64,000 nucleotides of DNA from Gigaspora margarita (taxonomy: Eukaryota > Glomeromycota > Glomeromycetes > Diversisporales > Gigasporaceae): positions 164,176 to 228,175 of the forward strand of contig WTPW01000159.1 in the NCBI GenBank assembly GCA_009809945.1, given 5' to 3'. The number at the start of each line of letters is the position of its first letter. Position 1 is the first letter of the stretch. Positions 51,791-62,802 of the stretch are shown here, in pieces. The notes below the pieces were generated by a model, which had not been told where the DNA came from, searched no databases, and was given only the letters and a program-made list of their open reading frames with translations. A program made the translations under genes and the position numbers.

Positions 51791-52237
51791 GTTAAAAAAA
51801 ACCAAGACAACTTAGATACTATGGGCCTTTGCAATAGAAAAGGCCAATACTGCCCAAAAATAAAAATCTGGTTTTTGTCATATTCAGATAAATTTTGATA
51901 CACGTTACATTTTTCAATTATAAATAAAAATTGATTTATATAATAAAAATTGAGATATTTTAAAAAAATTCTTGTGAGTTTTGTACCTCATAGAATTATC
52001 CAATATAATGGTCTAATCAAATCACAATTAACCTGGATAAGTCTGATCAAAACAAACCCAGTTTTCTTAAAATTATATATAAACTCGTATCGGCTCTTTC
52101 TACTGCAAAGACCCCTATATATAGTAAAGATATGAGCTTTGCTATTGTGGCTAGTGAGAATATTAAACTTTGTTGATGATACTATTTTTGTTGATACAGG
52201 CTTTTATATTAATAATAATAAGAATATTAACTTTACT

Positions 52238-52412
52238 AGAACCCCGAAATATACATAAATAGATTAGATTAATTATAAAATTACTAACAATAGAAAGATC
52301 TGCAGAAAAACCTCAAAAATAAGCAAAAATTACTAAAAATAGAAAAGATCTGCATAAACCCCCAAAATAAGCAAACTAATATCTGACCTATCTATATATA
52401 TTTCGGGGTTCT
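52238..52412 (-). mobile_element. GGACCCC-family MITE, copy 1
   Basis: Ends AGAACCCCGAAATATACATA and the inverse of TATATATTTCGGGGTTCT. Inner GATCTGCAGAAA and AAGCAAAAATTACT modules match copies 2 and 3 in inverted orientation. No clear 8-bp duplication at this copy. Confidence 0.75.
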
Positions 52413-52421
52413 ACTTCATTT

Positions 52422-52832
52422 TTAGTGACAATAGGATACAAATTTTACTACTAATAATAATGAAAGTGTAAATATTGCTGATAATGATAGTTTAGATCCT
52501 GCTATCAATTCAAATAATAGTGATACTTTGGGTACTTGTACTAGAAAATTTTCAAACAGGCAGGACAATGCACATCTGTTGTATGTAACTTTTTTACTAA
52601 AAGAAAAATGATATCCAAAAAGTAGTTGCAATAGTTTGTGAACTATACAATCAAAAGTGGAAACTAGCTAACAAGGACCCCAAACAATACATAGATAAGT
52701 AAGGTAACTTTTAAAATTTTTATTAATTGCTATATGCAAGATTTTTTTATAAGAACAGTATACAAAATTTGTACTTTACAATAAAAAATTTAAAAAAAAT
52801 ATGCAAAATAAAATTCTAACCTTAATTATAGT
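52422..52832. other. Between two MITE copies, nothing recognised
   Basis: AT-rich. A 69-codon minus-strand frame (52631-52422) has no recognisable motif and is not called. Confidence 0.45.
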
Positions 52833-53010
52833 AGGACCCCAAAATATACATAAATAGATTAGGTATTAGTTTGCTTATTTTTGGGGGTTTTATGCAGATT
52901 TTTTCTATTTTTAGTGATTTTTTTGCTTATGTTAAGGATTTTTAGCAGATCTTTCTATTTTTAGTAATTTTATAATTAACCTGACCTATATATATATATT
53001 TCAGGGTCCT
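52833..53010 (+). mobile_element. GGACCCC-family MITE, copy 2, 8-bp duplication
   Basis: Starts AGGACCCCAAAATATACATA and ends ATATATTTCAGGGTCCT. The 8-bp direct duplication ATTATAGT lies at 52825-52832 and 53011-53018. 178 bp, non-coding. Confidence 0.9.
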
Positions 53011-53372
53011 ATTATAGTATAAAATTTTATATAAGCTATAGTGATATATAAAATTATAATTTTTTAGAGTTGCATATTATTTTTTTAAAAAAATTCTCAC
53101 ACATATAAACTTGCGCATTAAAATTTGAACACATTTGTGAAGTTTTTTTAATGCAGCACTATGCAGGTTTCTAAAACAAATAAAATTAGTAATCCTGCTA
53201 GTAATCATTGAAGAAATTTTTTGCAAAAATCTCTAAGTATATACAAATCTGCAAAAATCTCTATATTGCAGAGCTGTGAAGATTTTTAAAAATATAAATT
53301 CTGTGCATAAATTGGTTAATTATATTTTTATAAACATTAGTCAATTATAAAATTTTACAAAAATATATATTT

Positions 53373-53711
53373 GGACTTACGTCCTACCTAGCCAACTCTA
53401 GGCCGCAGATAAAGTAGTCCGAGTCGAACATTCTTGAAGGAGTTGGGGCCCCACAAATATCTACATATATATGTAGTGAGTCAGGTAGTAATAGGAGGAC
53501 CGTGAACCAGAGGGTTTAAATAGGCAACTTCCGTAGTTGGGTTGTAGGTATGGCAGCTAGTGTGGAACCTTTGGGCGGACCACTTAAATTAGGCACCAAA
53601 AGTGCACGTGTGGCTAGTTGTATCCTCATTCATGTAACAAATATTACGTCTTTAATAACTTAATAAAGAATCAAGACAAGGTCTCGGTTGTAAAACGGAA
53701 AAAAAAAAAAA
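53373..53711 (+). mobile_element. 339-bp retroposon with A-tail and 16-bp target duplication
   Basis: ACAAAAATATATATTT is present at 53357-53372 and again at 53712-53727. The insert begins GGACTTACGTCC, is markedly more GC-rich than its flanks, carries AATAAAG about 40 bases before the end, and finishes in a run of about 13 A. No protein frame and no clear pol III B box, so I cannot say whether it is a SINE or a processed transcript. It was mobilised by a LINE-type machinery (inference from tail and duplication). Confidence 0.82.
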
Positions 53712-53735
53712 ACAAAAATATATATTTCTATTAAA

Positions 53736-54075
53736 AGAAAAAAACTACAAAAATATATTACAAGAGATATTACAAAAATGCTTTGGAGACACTACACAAA
53801 TACCAAAAAACATACACTATAAAAATACTACACAAATGCTATAGACTACTATAAATGTTATAAAGACTACTACACAAACTATAGAAATACCACAATTGCC
53901 AGAGATACTACAAATGTCATAAAGCATCACAAACCCCATAGAGACTATGCAAATGCTGTAAAAATACCACACAATGCTATAATAACACTACACAATCAGC
54001 ATAAATGCCACAAATGTCATAGAATCATCATAAAGACACTACAACTGCCGTCAACACATAGAGATACAAATATAA
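53736..54075 (+). repeat. Degenerate minisatellite, ACTACAAATGCTATA-like
   Basis: About 18 diverged units of roughly 15-20 bp with the theme ACTACACAAATGCTATAGA. T is sparse on the plus strand. No coding frame. Confidence 0.65.
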
Positions 54076-54385
54076 AAACTGACAAAAAATCTAGTATAAT
54101 TTCAACTAAAATAATGAACTTACGAAATCACAAAAAAAACAATAAAAATAAAAAAACCTACCAAATTACTACCTTCCTCCTCTACAATTACCTCCTTTAT
54201 AGTCACAACCTCTATATAATCACACAAATTTTAACAACCATTTTTTTTATATATAAAATACCTTTATATAANCACAAATAGCTTATAANCACTATCANAT
54301 TCTTTANAAGATTTTTGAGATTTTTTTATTAGTAAAATACTCTTATATAATCACAATATCATATATAAAAGTCTAAATTTTACTA

Positions 54386-54908
54386 CTATAGATTCCCGAA
54401 AGTAAGCTATATTTTGTTATGCAAAAAATCAGAAGTTTGCTTATTTTGGATTAAATTTAGTTTTTAGTGATCGCAAGTAGTTGCTACATAGTAAAGTCCA
54501 AATTCTACTAAATAAATCGATTATAATCGCTTAAGTAAACTTGTGCAGAAGATCTAAATGCATATACTCTGAAATTTTTATCCAAATTGGAATATTTTTA
54601 TTATTTGACTTTTAATTTTTACGTTCGACGAATATATTTTTTTAAAAAATTTATTTTTATCATCGAACGTAAAAGTCAAAAGTCAAATAATAAAATGTTC
54701 TTTAATTTTGCTAAAAATTTTAATGTATGTGTATTTTGATCTTCTTAATAAGTTTACTTAAGCGATTATCATCGATTTATATAGTAAAATTTGGACTTTA
54801 CTATGTAGTGACTATTATTGATCGTGGGAGTAGCTTATTTTCGAGTAAATAAGTTTTTGGGTTTTTTGGTCAAAACAAAGAGGTAGCTTATTTTCAGGAA
54901 TCTATGGT
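54386..54908. mobile_element. Palindromic MITE with ATAGATTCC ends
   Basis: Ends ACTATAGATTCCCGAAAGTA and the inverse of TTTTCAGGAATCTATGGT. Inner arms ACATAGTAAAGTCCAAATT and AATTTGGACTTTACTATGT, then TTTTACGTTCGACG and the inverse, around a centre near 54635. No coding frame. Relatives at 6665-7080 and 30150-30225. Confidence 0.75.
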
Positions 54909-55737
54909 AAGTAAATCGATTAACATATTAAGAAAGCAGCTGTTTGACATGCAAATTATACATATTCTGGAATTTTGACAAACTTGACAAACTATTATTA
55001 ATTTGTTTTTTTATTATATGTTGGACAAAAAAATAATTTATTTTTTTTCGTCTAATATAAAGTAAAGAAATTAATTAATAAAAGTTCGTCCAAATTATAT
55101 GAAACTTTTAGAATATTTGTAATTTGTTATTCCAAACAACTTTACTTAATGTATAAAAGTTGATTCGCTTAGTACAATTTGGACTTTTATATGTAGCAAC
55201 TATTTGTGATTATAATATTTACTTCTATATAATCACATAATATAAACCACAGTATTAAATTTGATTATATAGGGTAATTACTATATAATCACACCTCTTT
55301 ATAATCACTATTTTTGCTGCAACCAACCATGTGATTATAGAGAAGGAAGACTAAACTAAACAATGAGAAATTCATCTCTAATCTTATAGATCCCAACTGT
55401 AAACTTCACTACCTGATACTAATGACAAAGTCATACTTTTTAGAATGTTCGACTGACAATGTGAAAGATACCATTGACCCCAAAGAATGATATTGCTAAA
55501 AAAGTACAAAGACTTTGATATCAACTATGTGACAAACTTCATAAATACACCAACTTTAAAAGCAATAATGGTTAAGTTGTATTCTAATGAAATAAGTTCA
55601 TATAAAATAAATATTATAAATTAAAAAAAAACAAACAAAAAAAAGCTACTTAACTTATCCTGGTTTATTGATGCAAAGATAATCTAGATCTAATTTAGAC
55701 TAGATTTAGGAGACAAATCAATTAAATAAATCAAATT
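54909..55737. other. AT-rich non-coding, TATAATCACA motif repeated
   Basis: Several TATATAATCACA / GTGATTATA words in both orientations (55185-55345, also 54175-54360) suggest a diverged inverted-repeat element around the previous one. Isolated N lie at 54273-54307. No gene. Confidence 0.5.
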
Positions 55738-56211
55738 ATAAATAAAAAAAAATATTTATAAAAAAAATAATTAAAAAAGATAATTAATAAATAAATAAAA
55801 ATAAAAAAAAATTAAATAAAAAAAATTAAATAAAAAAGAAAAAAATTAAATAAAAAAATTAAATTAAAATAAAAAAAATCAAAATAATTAAATTAAAAAA
55901 AAATAAAATAAAATAATTAATTAAAAAAAATGTTAAAAAAAATAAATAAATTAAAAAAAAATAAAATAAAATAATTAATTAAAAAAAATGTTAAAAAAAA
56001 TAAATAAATAAAAAAAATTAAGTATCAAAAATTTAAAAAAAAATAAATAAAAAAAAATAATAATAAAAATAAATAATAATAATAAAAAAAATTAAATTAA
56101 AAAAAAAAGATTTAAAAAAAATAAAAAAATTTTTAAAAAAAGAATAAAAAAATGATAAAAATAAAATAAAAAAAAATAAAAATAAAAAATTAAAATAAAA
56201 ATAAAAAAAAT

Positions 56212-56243
<32 letters not shown>

Positions 56244-56290
56244 AATTAAATAAAAAAATTAATATAAAAAAAATAAAAATAAAAATACAT
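55738..56290. repeat. A-rich (AAAT)n/(AAAAAT)n low-complexity tract
   Basis: About 550 bp almost entirely A with spaced T. A 60-bp segment (AAATAAAATAAAATAATTAA to ATGTTAAAAAAAATAAATAA) is duplicated at 55890-56010. Minus-strand frames here are Phe/Leu/Ile repeats and not genes. Confidence 0.9.
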
Positions 56291-56499
56291 AAAATAACCT
56301 GATGCATGACATAAGTCATGCTAAGGTTATTATTACATAAATATGAAAGTGCCACTATAAATAAAGGTTAAAGGGGCTTAGAAAAAAATAGGCATAGTAT
56401 ACTATTTAAGGAAAGAAGTTAGATTGGTAATCAATAGTGCTTTTTTCTTCATTTAGTCTGGCTCTTTCAACCTTCTAGTCCTGCCAGAAAAAAAATTCT

Positions 56500-56745
56500 T
56501 TTTGAATTCAAAAGAAGTATAAAAGAAAATGATTTAGAGACTTGCTTACTAACTAGTATAAGGCTTGCTTAGTAACTTGTTCTTTGATACTTATGATATA
56601 TATATTAAAAAAAAAGAGAAAAGAGAAAATATTTAAATTCAGAAAGAAGTATAAAAAAGAATCACTTGGAGACTTGTTTACTAACTAGTATGATACTTGC
56701 TTGGTAACTTGCTCTTCAATACTCATTATATATATAAGGAAAAAA
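56500..56745 (+). repeat. Twofold tandem repeat of about 125 bp
   Basis: AGAAGTATAAAAGA, GAGACTTGYTTACTAACTAG and TTGCTYAGTAACTTG-like stretches, then CTTYRATACT and ATATATAT, occur twice in the same order. Confidence 0.8.
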
Positions 56746-56749
56746 AAGT

Positions 56750-57570
56750 GAAAAAGGAATAATAAACTATTGCAGTTTATTATACATGTATCTGATTCTC
56801 TTTAGTCTTCGCTATATTACTAGTATTTTGTCAAACTGGTATTTTGTTAAACTGCTACAAAATAAAGATAAAAAAAGGGTTAAAATTTGTTATAGAAATA
56901 TGTAACAATTACTGTATAAAAAATAAATAAAATGTATAAATAATGAGGTATAAAGTAGAGCCACAGCATGGCACTACTCCAATAGTATAGTAATAAACAG
57001 ATCTAAGCGAGAATAATATGTAATAAATAAAATAAAAGTAAAAAAGAAGTTAAATAAAAATATAAAAAAAAATAAGTATTATATTAAATAAAACATTATG
57101 TTAAAAATAAAAATAATAATAATAATAATAAAAAAAAAAGATCAAAAAAAAATAAAAAATTTTAAAAAAATAAAAGTAGTATACATGCACATGTGGGAAT
57201 AAAAAACTATGTTTTTTTACTTTATTAATTTATTTATTTTTGTTTTTTTAGAAAATTAAAATACTGTATGTAATCAACTTCAAAACAAAGAAGGTCAGAC
57301 CAAATTTATACTAAAAGTACGCAAATTAAATTTTTATATATAGAATTTTAATATACAAATACCATATTTATCTGAAAATAAGCTACCCTTTTTGGCCAAA
57401 AAGTTACACAAAAAACATAGGAGTAGCTTATTTTCAGATTGTTAAATTTTTTAAAAAATTGAAAAACATACTAATAAAAAGTTGTCCAAATGCTATGAAA
57501 TTTTTTTGTAAATGTATTTCATTATTCTGAACAACTTTACTTAATTGCACTTTTGAAGTTTACTTAGTAG
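56750..57570. other. Non-coding AT-rich stretch
   Basis: Short (AAT)n near 57115 and a fragment at 57368-57445 (AAAATAAGCTACCC, GGAGTAGCTTATTTTCAG) related to the palindromic MITE family. No gene. Confidence 0.5.
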
Positions 57571-58260
57571 TCCTGCAGGCCAATAGTGTAGTGGTTGCAC
57601 TTACAGGACATTAGCCGATTTAAACGTAAGGTTGTTGGTTCAAGTCCTAGAAAGAACAGAAGTTGCTATAAATGATTATAGAGTGGATTACTTGAATTAG
57701 GTTGCTAGAACCACATTTGGATGGCTCAGCCACAAGGTAGTCGCAGTTGGTGTGTTCTTTGTAGGGTTCCGCAATTTGATTTGATTTTCAAATATTTGAA
57801 TCAAATATTTGATCAAATTCAAATTCAAATTTGACTATATTTGATTTGATCAAATTCAAATCTGGCCAAATTTGATTTGATTTGACAAATATTTGATTTG
57901 ATTTGAAAATTACTATTAAAAATTCAAATTCAAATCAAATTCAAATCCAAATATTTGAATCAAATCAAATTCAAATCAGAGTCAATTTGATTTGATCCAA
58001 TTCAAATTGACCCAATATTTGATTTAATTTGAATTTGAGGAACCCTAGTTCTTTGTTAAGTAATCAACTGGAAGTTATCTGAAACGAAAGGATGACCATT
58101 TCAGGAAGAATTGGATAGAGCATGGAGTAGTCTGCTCTAACAAGGTCCTATCCTATCGCTGCTTTCCCTCAAGGATAAAAAAGTTCTAGAAGATTTGAAA
58201 TGGGTCGGGAGCTGATAATACTGCTGGGTATCTCTGGTTGTACATGAAATTTAAGAAAAA
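57571..58260 (+). mobile_element. tRNA-derived SINE, split by a hAT-like MITE
   Basis: The head reads as a tRNA: GCCAATAGTGTAGTGGTTGC holds an A box (TAGTGTAGTGG) and GGTTCAAGTCC about 50 bases later is a B box, the spacing of an internal pol III promoter. The body continues to 57761 and resumes at 58056 after the insertion, ending near a short A-run (AAGAAAAAATC) at about 58256. No coding frame. The 3' boundary and target duplication are not resolved. Confidence 0.65.
57762..58047. mobile_element. hAT-like MITE made of TTTGATTTGA words
   Basis: The 8-bp duplication GTTCTTTG lies at 57754-57761 and 58048-58055. Ends are TAGGGTTCCGCAATTTGA and the inverse of TTGAGGAACCCTA. The interior is almost wholly alternating ATTTGATTTG and CAAATCAAAT words, so both strands can fold extensively. 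286 bp, non-coding. Overwritten relatives at 20467-21378. Confidence 0.92.
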
Positions 58261-58462
58261 ATCTGGTTAAATTTCCTAGTAAGAAATTGATTAGCCAGTT
58301 GGAAAACTAGTTGGGTAATAAATAAAATAGGATGGCTTAGTACTGGTTAGCTATAGTAGACATAGTGTTATAGAATAGTTTTAATAATTTTGATAGAAAT
58401 TAGTTGAAAAATTAGAAATTAATAAGTGAAATTTGTAATAACTGTATTTAGTAATTGTAATA

Positions 58463-58569
58463 TGCAAAACGATGCACAATGATGCATAGTGACGCATAGT
58501 GATGCATAGTGATGCATAACAATGCATAGCAATGCATAGTGATGCATAATAACGCATAGCAACGCATAG
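58463..58569 (+). repeat. Minisatellite GATGCATAGT
   Basis: About eleven units of 9-10 bp, themes GATGCATAGT, AATGCATAGC and AACGCATAGC. Confidence 0.85.
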
Positions 58570-59169
58570 CTCAATAACTATATAAACTCGCTCTCTTTTT
58601 CTTAGTCTTAGACAGTTCCAGACATTGTATTTTATATTTATCTTATATCTTTTATCTTCTACTCATTATTATTAATAAACTCTTGGGATTTCTAAGGAAC
58701 AGACACCTTGGAATAGCCCTCTTGTTAAATTAATAAATTATCCATTATCTATTGATAATTTACACCGAACTGCCTTAGAGAAGTGTATAGTATTCCTACA
58801 GACATAAAGGAAACTATACTTTCCTCTTGCACACCACTTCACGCCCATGGAAAGGGATCTCAGGAGCTGTGTAATTGTTACTTTACTGGATTCAAAGAAG
58901 GCATCCGGTACTGTAACATTTGGTGCCTTCTGGCGGAAACTCATTTAAAACAAAATTTTTATTATTATTACTTTTGACAGAAATTTTAGAAGAAATTTTA
59001 TTCTTGTTATCTTATTAACTATCTTGTTTTTTTCTTACCACTTACTTGAAGATTTATTTTTTTGATATTAACTCATTTTTATATTTGGAAGATTTATATT
59101 TTTTTTTTGAAAACTTATTATTAACATTTGTTTTTTGAGATATTATTTTCTTTATTATTATTAAATTCT
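58570..59169 (+). other. Leader region of the Ty3-like element, possible LTR remnant
   Basis: TATAAACTCGCTCTC at 58580 looks like a TATA-type start, followed 90 bases on by AATAAACTC (polyadenylation-like) and ACAGACACC. That order fits the end of an LTR, but no second LTR lies inside the window to confirm it. 58978-59170 is T-rich leader. A 64-codon plus frame (58783-58977) is not convincing. Confidence 0.35.
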
Positions 59170-61789
59170 TTTGGAATTCAGAAGTTGGTCACTCTATATA
59201 AATAGAGCTTATCAACTGTATTTAGAACAAATTGAAGCACACGAGACAAGTCATCCTTCATCTCTTGCAGTAGAAGTTCTGCAAGCTACTCATCCTGATT
59301 TATCTTGTATTACCTGTTACCCTCCTGTTAATTTATACTATCCTTTTTGACGCTTTTGGAGGTCTTATAAAGACAACTATTTTGCTATTTATTATACCCA
59401 AAAGACAAACGACACTTACCATGCCCTAGTTACTGCCCAAAACTATAATAGTGCTAGAGCTGCTGCTCGAGATATTGTTTTTAGCTACTGCTATAATAAC
59501 GACCTTCTAGACTCTAAGAAAGTTATTGCTGGACTACTTCTTGAATATACCCCTTTACTCTTGCCTCAACCTTACCTCGTGATTTTGATAGTACCCTCCT
59601 TGACCTTTATATTAAGGACCTTCTCCCTTCTTTTGCTCTTTCTTCAACTCAACTAAGAACCCAAGATCTTTTACCTGGCCTTAGGGACCAACCATTTGAA
59701 ACTGAATTAGAATTTGAAACTTCAGTATCTAGATCTATATTTAACTTAGGCCCTGAACAATTAGCTGACCCTCAGATTAGTTTTTCTTCTTCTTTACCTC
59801 CTTATAACGAAGATACTATTCATATTTCTTTTTCTCAACGATTTGGACTTCTTTCTTTACCTATCTCTAAAATTCCTCTTTATCGTACTCGACAAACTAC
59901 TCTACCTCCTCAGCCCAATCGATTCCTTTGCTGAGTGCAAAACTTTTCTCCTACTGCTCACACTACTAACTCTCCACCTCCTCCTGTAGTTGAATTCTAC
60001 CCTACTGTTAATTTAGATATAGACATTACACTACACTATACACTTTCATTAACTGATTCTTCTCCTCCTAATTATTTTACTTTGAATAATCCTTTTGACT
60101 ATTATACTGAAAATTGAGAAACTACTATTATTAGATCTGACCTACTTCAACAACAAGAGGAATTAAATTTACTACCTCCTGTCCCAGAATTAAACCCTAT
60201 CTTACCTCCTAATCCACCAGTTGACATGGCTGAAGCTGCTTTACGAGGTGCTGCCCAAGCAATAACTAACCTTGCTGCTGCTCTTGGGCAAGGTTCTGAG
60301 AAAACTCTTATTACAGTTGTAGACTTTTATGGTGACAGAACACAAGATCCTGCTAACTGGTTAAAGGAATTTAGAAGAGCTGCTACTGCTAACAGATAGA
60401 GTAATAAAAAGAAACTCCAACTTGCACCTGTATATCTTAAAGGTGTTGCAGGACCCCGAAATATATATAGATAGGTCAGGTATGAGTTTGCTTATTTTTG
60501 AGGGTTTTTATGCAGATCTTTTCTATTTATAGTAATTTTTTGCTTATTTTTAAAGTTTTTTCTGCAGATCTTTTCTTTTTTAGTAATCCTATAATTAACC
60601 TGATCTATCTATATATATTTTGGGGTCCTGGTGTTGCTTTAGACTGGTACCAAGCCTTGGACCCTCAACCCACTGCTTTTAATGATGATGGCAATCAAGC
60701 TACAAGTTTTCAACATCTTTTTAAAGCCCATTTTTATACTACTAAACAAAAAGCTATATGGCAAAAACAACTTTTTGATATTAAACAAGGACCTAATGAG
60801 ACAGTGGATGGATATGTTAATAAATTTCGCATACTTCAAAGAAAAGTGGACCCAGATAACCTTTTTCCTGCTGATTTTGTTAAACAACTTTTCATCCAAG
60901 GACTATGCCCTGAATACTTAGTTAATGTTCAAGCTGCTGTATCTAATACTCTAGCTGATGCTATTGAAGTAGCTCTTAGATGGGAAACTGGAAAGTTAAT
61001 GACCACCTCTTCAACCAATACTGACCAAGCGATTTAACAACTTACTGACCAAATTGCCAAGCTCAGTATTAATTTAGCCCAGACCCAGACTACTGCTACC
61101 CCTTCTTCTATTAATTATGCTGACAACTGTGCCCAAACCCCTCACATGAAAGAACCTTCTATTTGTTATTATTGTGGACATACTGGACATTTTATCTGTG
61201 ATTGTAATAGTAGGAAACAGGACCAACGCCAAGGATCTAATTCTCATTATAATAATAATAATAATTATAACAATAATAATAAAAATTAGAATCACAATAA
61301 CAATTAGAATAGGAACTGGAATGATTATTCTTCTAACCATAATTACAACAACAGAAATCGTTCTCGTAGTCATGACAACTACCATCCTAGAAGCTGATCC
61401 AGGGATAATAATTACAGAAATGATAACAATTATCGAAACTCTTCTAATCGGTCACCTTCTTCCTATCAACGAAGTGTTAACTGCCTCATACAAAATCAGA
61501 CTCAGACACCTTCTCTTACTGCTAATAAATGGGAAACATTGCTTAATAACTTATCTATTAGATGTGCTTTGGCTGCTCACCTCTATGAAGAAGCCAAAAA
61601 TGCTAATCTTGTTCAAACCCTTGCTTATACTACACCTGTCAAGTGTAATATTTCCCTTCAACATAAACCCTACCAAGCCATTATTGACAGTGGTGCTTCT
61701 ATCAGCATGGTTTCTTACAAAACAGTCAAAGAACTTGGTTTAACTATTGAGAAGGCTTCCAATAGTCTTATTGTACCTGCTGTTGGAAC
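59170..61789 (+). pseudogene. Ty3-like gag and start of protease, multiply broken
   Basis: Frame pieces join from about 59170 (SWSLYINRAYQLYLEQIE), with one frameshift near 59555, into a Pro-rich linker (59640-60230). The Gag core domain follows (FYGDRTQDPANWLKEF, then DWYQALDPQP, KQLFDIKQGPNETVDGYV, FIQGLCPEYL). Next is one CCHC knuckle CYYCGHTGHFICDC near 61170, an Asn/Arg-rich stretch (61230-61450), and the aspartic protease start AIIDSGASISMVSYKTV near 61680 with the DSG active site. In-frame stops at 59348, 59932, 60115, 60397, 61035, 61287, 61305 and 61395 all fit TGG or CAA/CAG turned into stops by C-to-T or G-to-A. The core is split by the 180-bp MITE at 60450-60629. Confidence 0.8.
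60450..60629 (+). mobile_element. GGACCCC-family MITE, copy 3, inside gag
   Basis: The 8-bp duplication GGTGTTGC lies at 60442-60449 and 60630-60637. Ends are AGGACCCCGAAATATATATA and the inverse of TATATATATTTTGGGGTCCT. It splits the Gag core between KGVA and ALDWYQ; removing element and one duplication restores the frame, so it landed in a coding copy. Confidence 0.93.
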
Positions 61790-62802
61790 TAGAGGTTGGA
61801 ACTAGTTATTGTAATCGAATTTATAACCGGGTTTAACTGGTTATAATCTATAACCAGGTTGAAAATTTTTGTGATCGATTAACTGGGTTTATTATAACCG
61901 AATCCATCTGATTAATCAGTTTTATTATAACTGAATTCATCTGATTAATCAGTTTTATTTTAAGGAATTTATCTAATTAATCGACTTTATTTATAACCGA
62001 TTAATCGACTAAGTATCTATATCAAACTGCCCGAAGCTTTCTTATGACCTTGATAAGTATAAATTTTGCAGTAAAGAATTCAATAATTCAGAATATGACA
62101 ACATTATTTATTATCTGTGCATGCAGTATAAATCTTGATAAACCTCGACTATAAAATGTATGTTATTTATTTAGTTTGTATGAAAACTTATGGCCGAAGT
62201 TATCACTTTAGCCGGCAAATTTTATTGAAAATATAAAAAGTTCCATATTTAAGTTGACTTCAGTAGTTGGAATTTCTTCAACATCTGAAGTTGCTTAAGA
62301 TTTGGCCTACAGAAAACAGCTAAAAATTAATCTAATTTATTCAGGTTAGCCGAATTATTTAGCTGTTTTATAAATTCTAGATTAGATATGTAAACGTTAT
62401 AACGTAGTCGTAATTATAATGAGTTATGGCTTTTTTCATTGTGTTCACACCTCTATTCTATGGTAGCTGAATATTGCTAGTGACCAAATGATAAGCTTTC
62501 ATTTGTCCCAGAAATTATAAAAACAGCCATAAACTAATTAATTGAATTTTAACTAGTAATTATAACTGATTAATTGGATTCAACCAGATTATTATAACTG
62601 ATTAATCGGATTCAACCAGATTATTATAACCACTTAATCAGATTCAACTAAATTATTATAACCAATTAATCAGATTTAACCAGATTATTATAACCGATTA
62701 ATCAGATTTAACCAAATATAATATAACTGATTTATATTCGGTTGCCATTTTTGAAAAATTAATAAAACCAGTTAATGAAAATAAAACTGGTTCCAATCAC
62801 AA
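61790..62802. mobile_element. 1013-bp hAT-like non-autonomous element inside protease
   Basis: The 8-bp duplication GTTGGAAC lies at 61782-61789 and 62803-62810. Imperfect ends: TAGAGGTTGGAACTAGTT and the inverse of AACTGGTTCCAATCACAA. Both subterminal regions are packed with repeated TAATCAGATT / AACCGATTAATC words, in opposite orientation at the two ends, as in hAT elements that bind transposase subterminally. No coding frame inside. Removing it rejoins protease VPAVG to TSTLPLG in frame. Confidence 0.88.

Noticed and set aside
56092..56355. Minus-strand frame of 87 codons, Phe/Leu/Ile-rich
   Set aside because: Product of the A-rich low-complexity tract; no signal beyond composition.
59348..60117. 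TGA read as Trp (alternative genetic code)
   Set aside because: Several in-frame TGA sit at Trp positions, but TAG and TAA stops at Trp or Gln positions occur as well, and the intact host gene needs no recoding. Mutational decay explains all of them.
61074..61743. Ile/Val-rich frames on both strands
   Set aside because: Shadows of the Asn/Arg-rich linker of the Ty3-like gag (AATAATAAT codons) in other frames.
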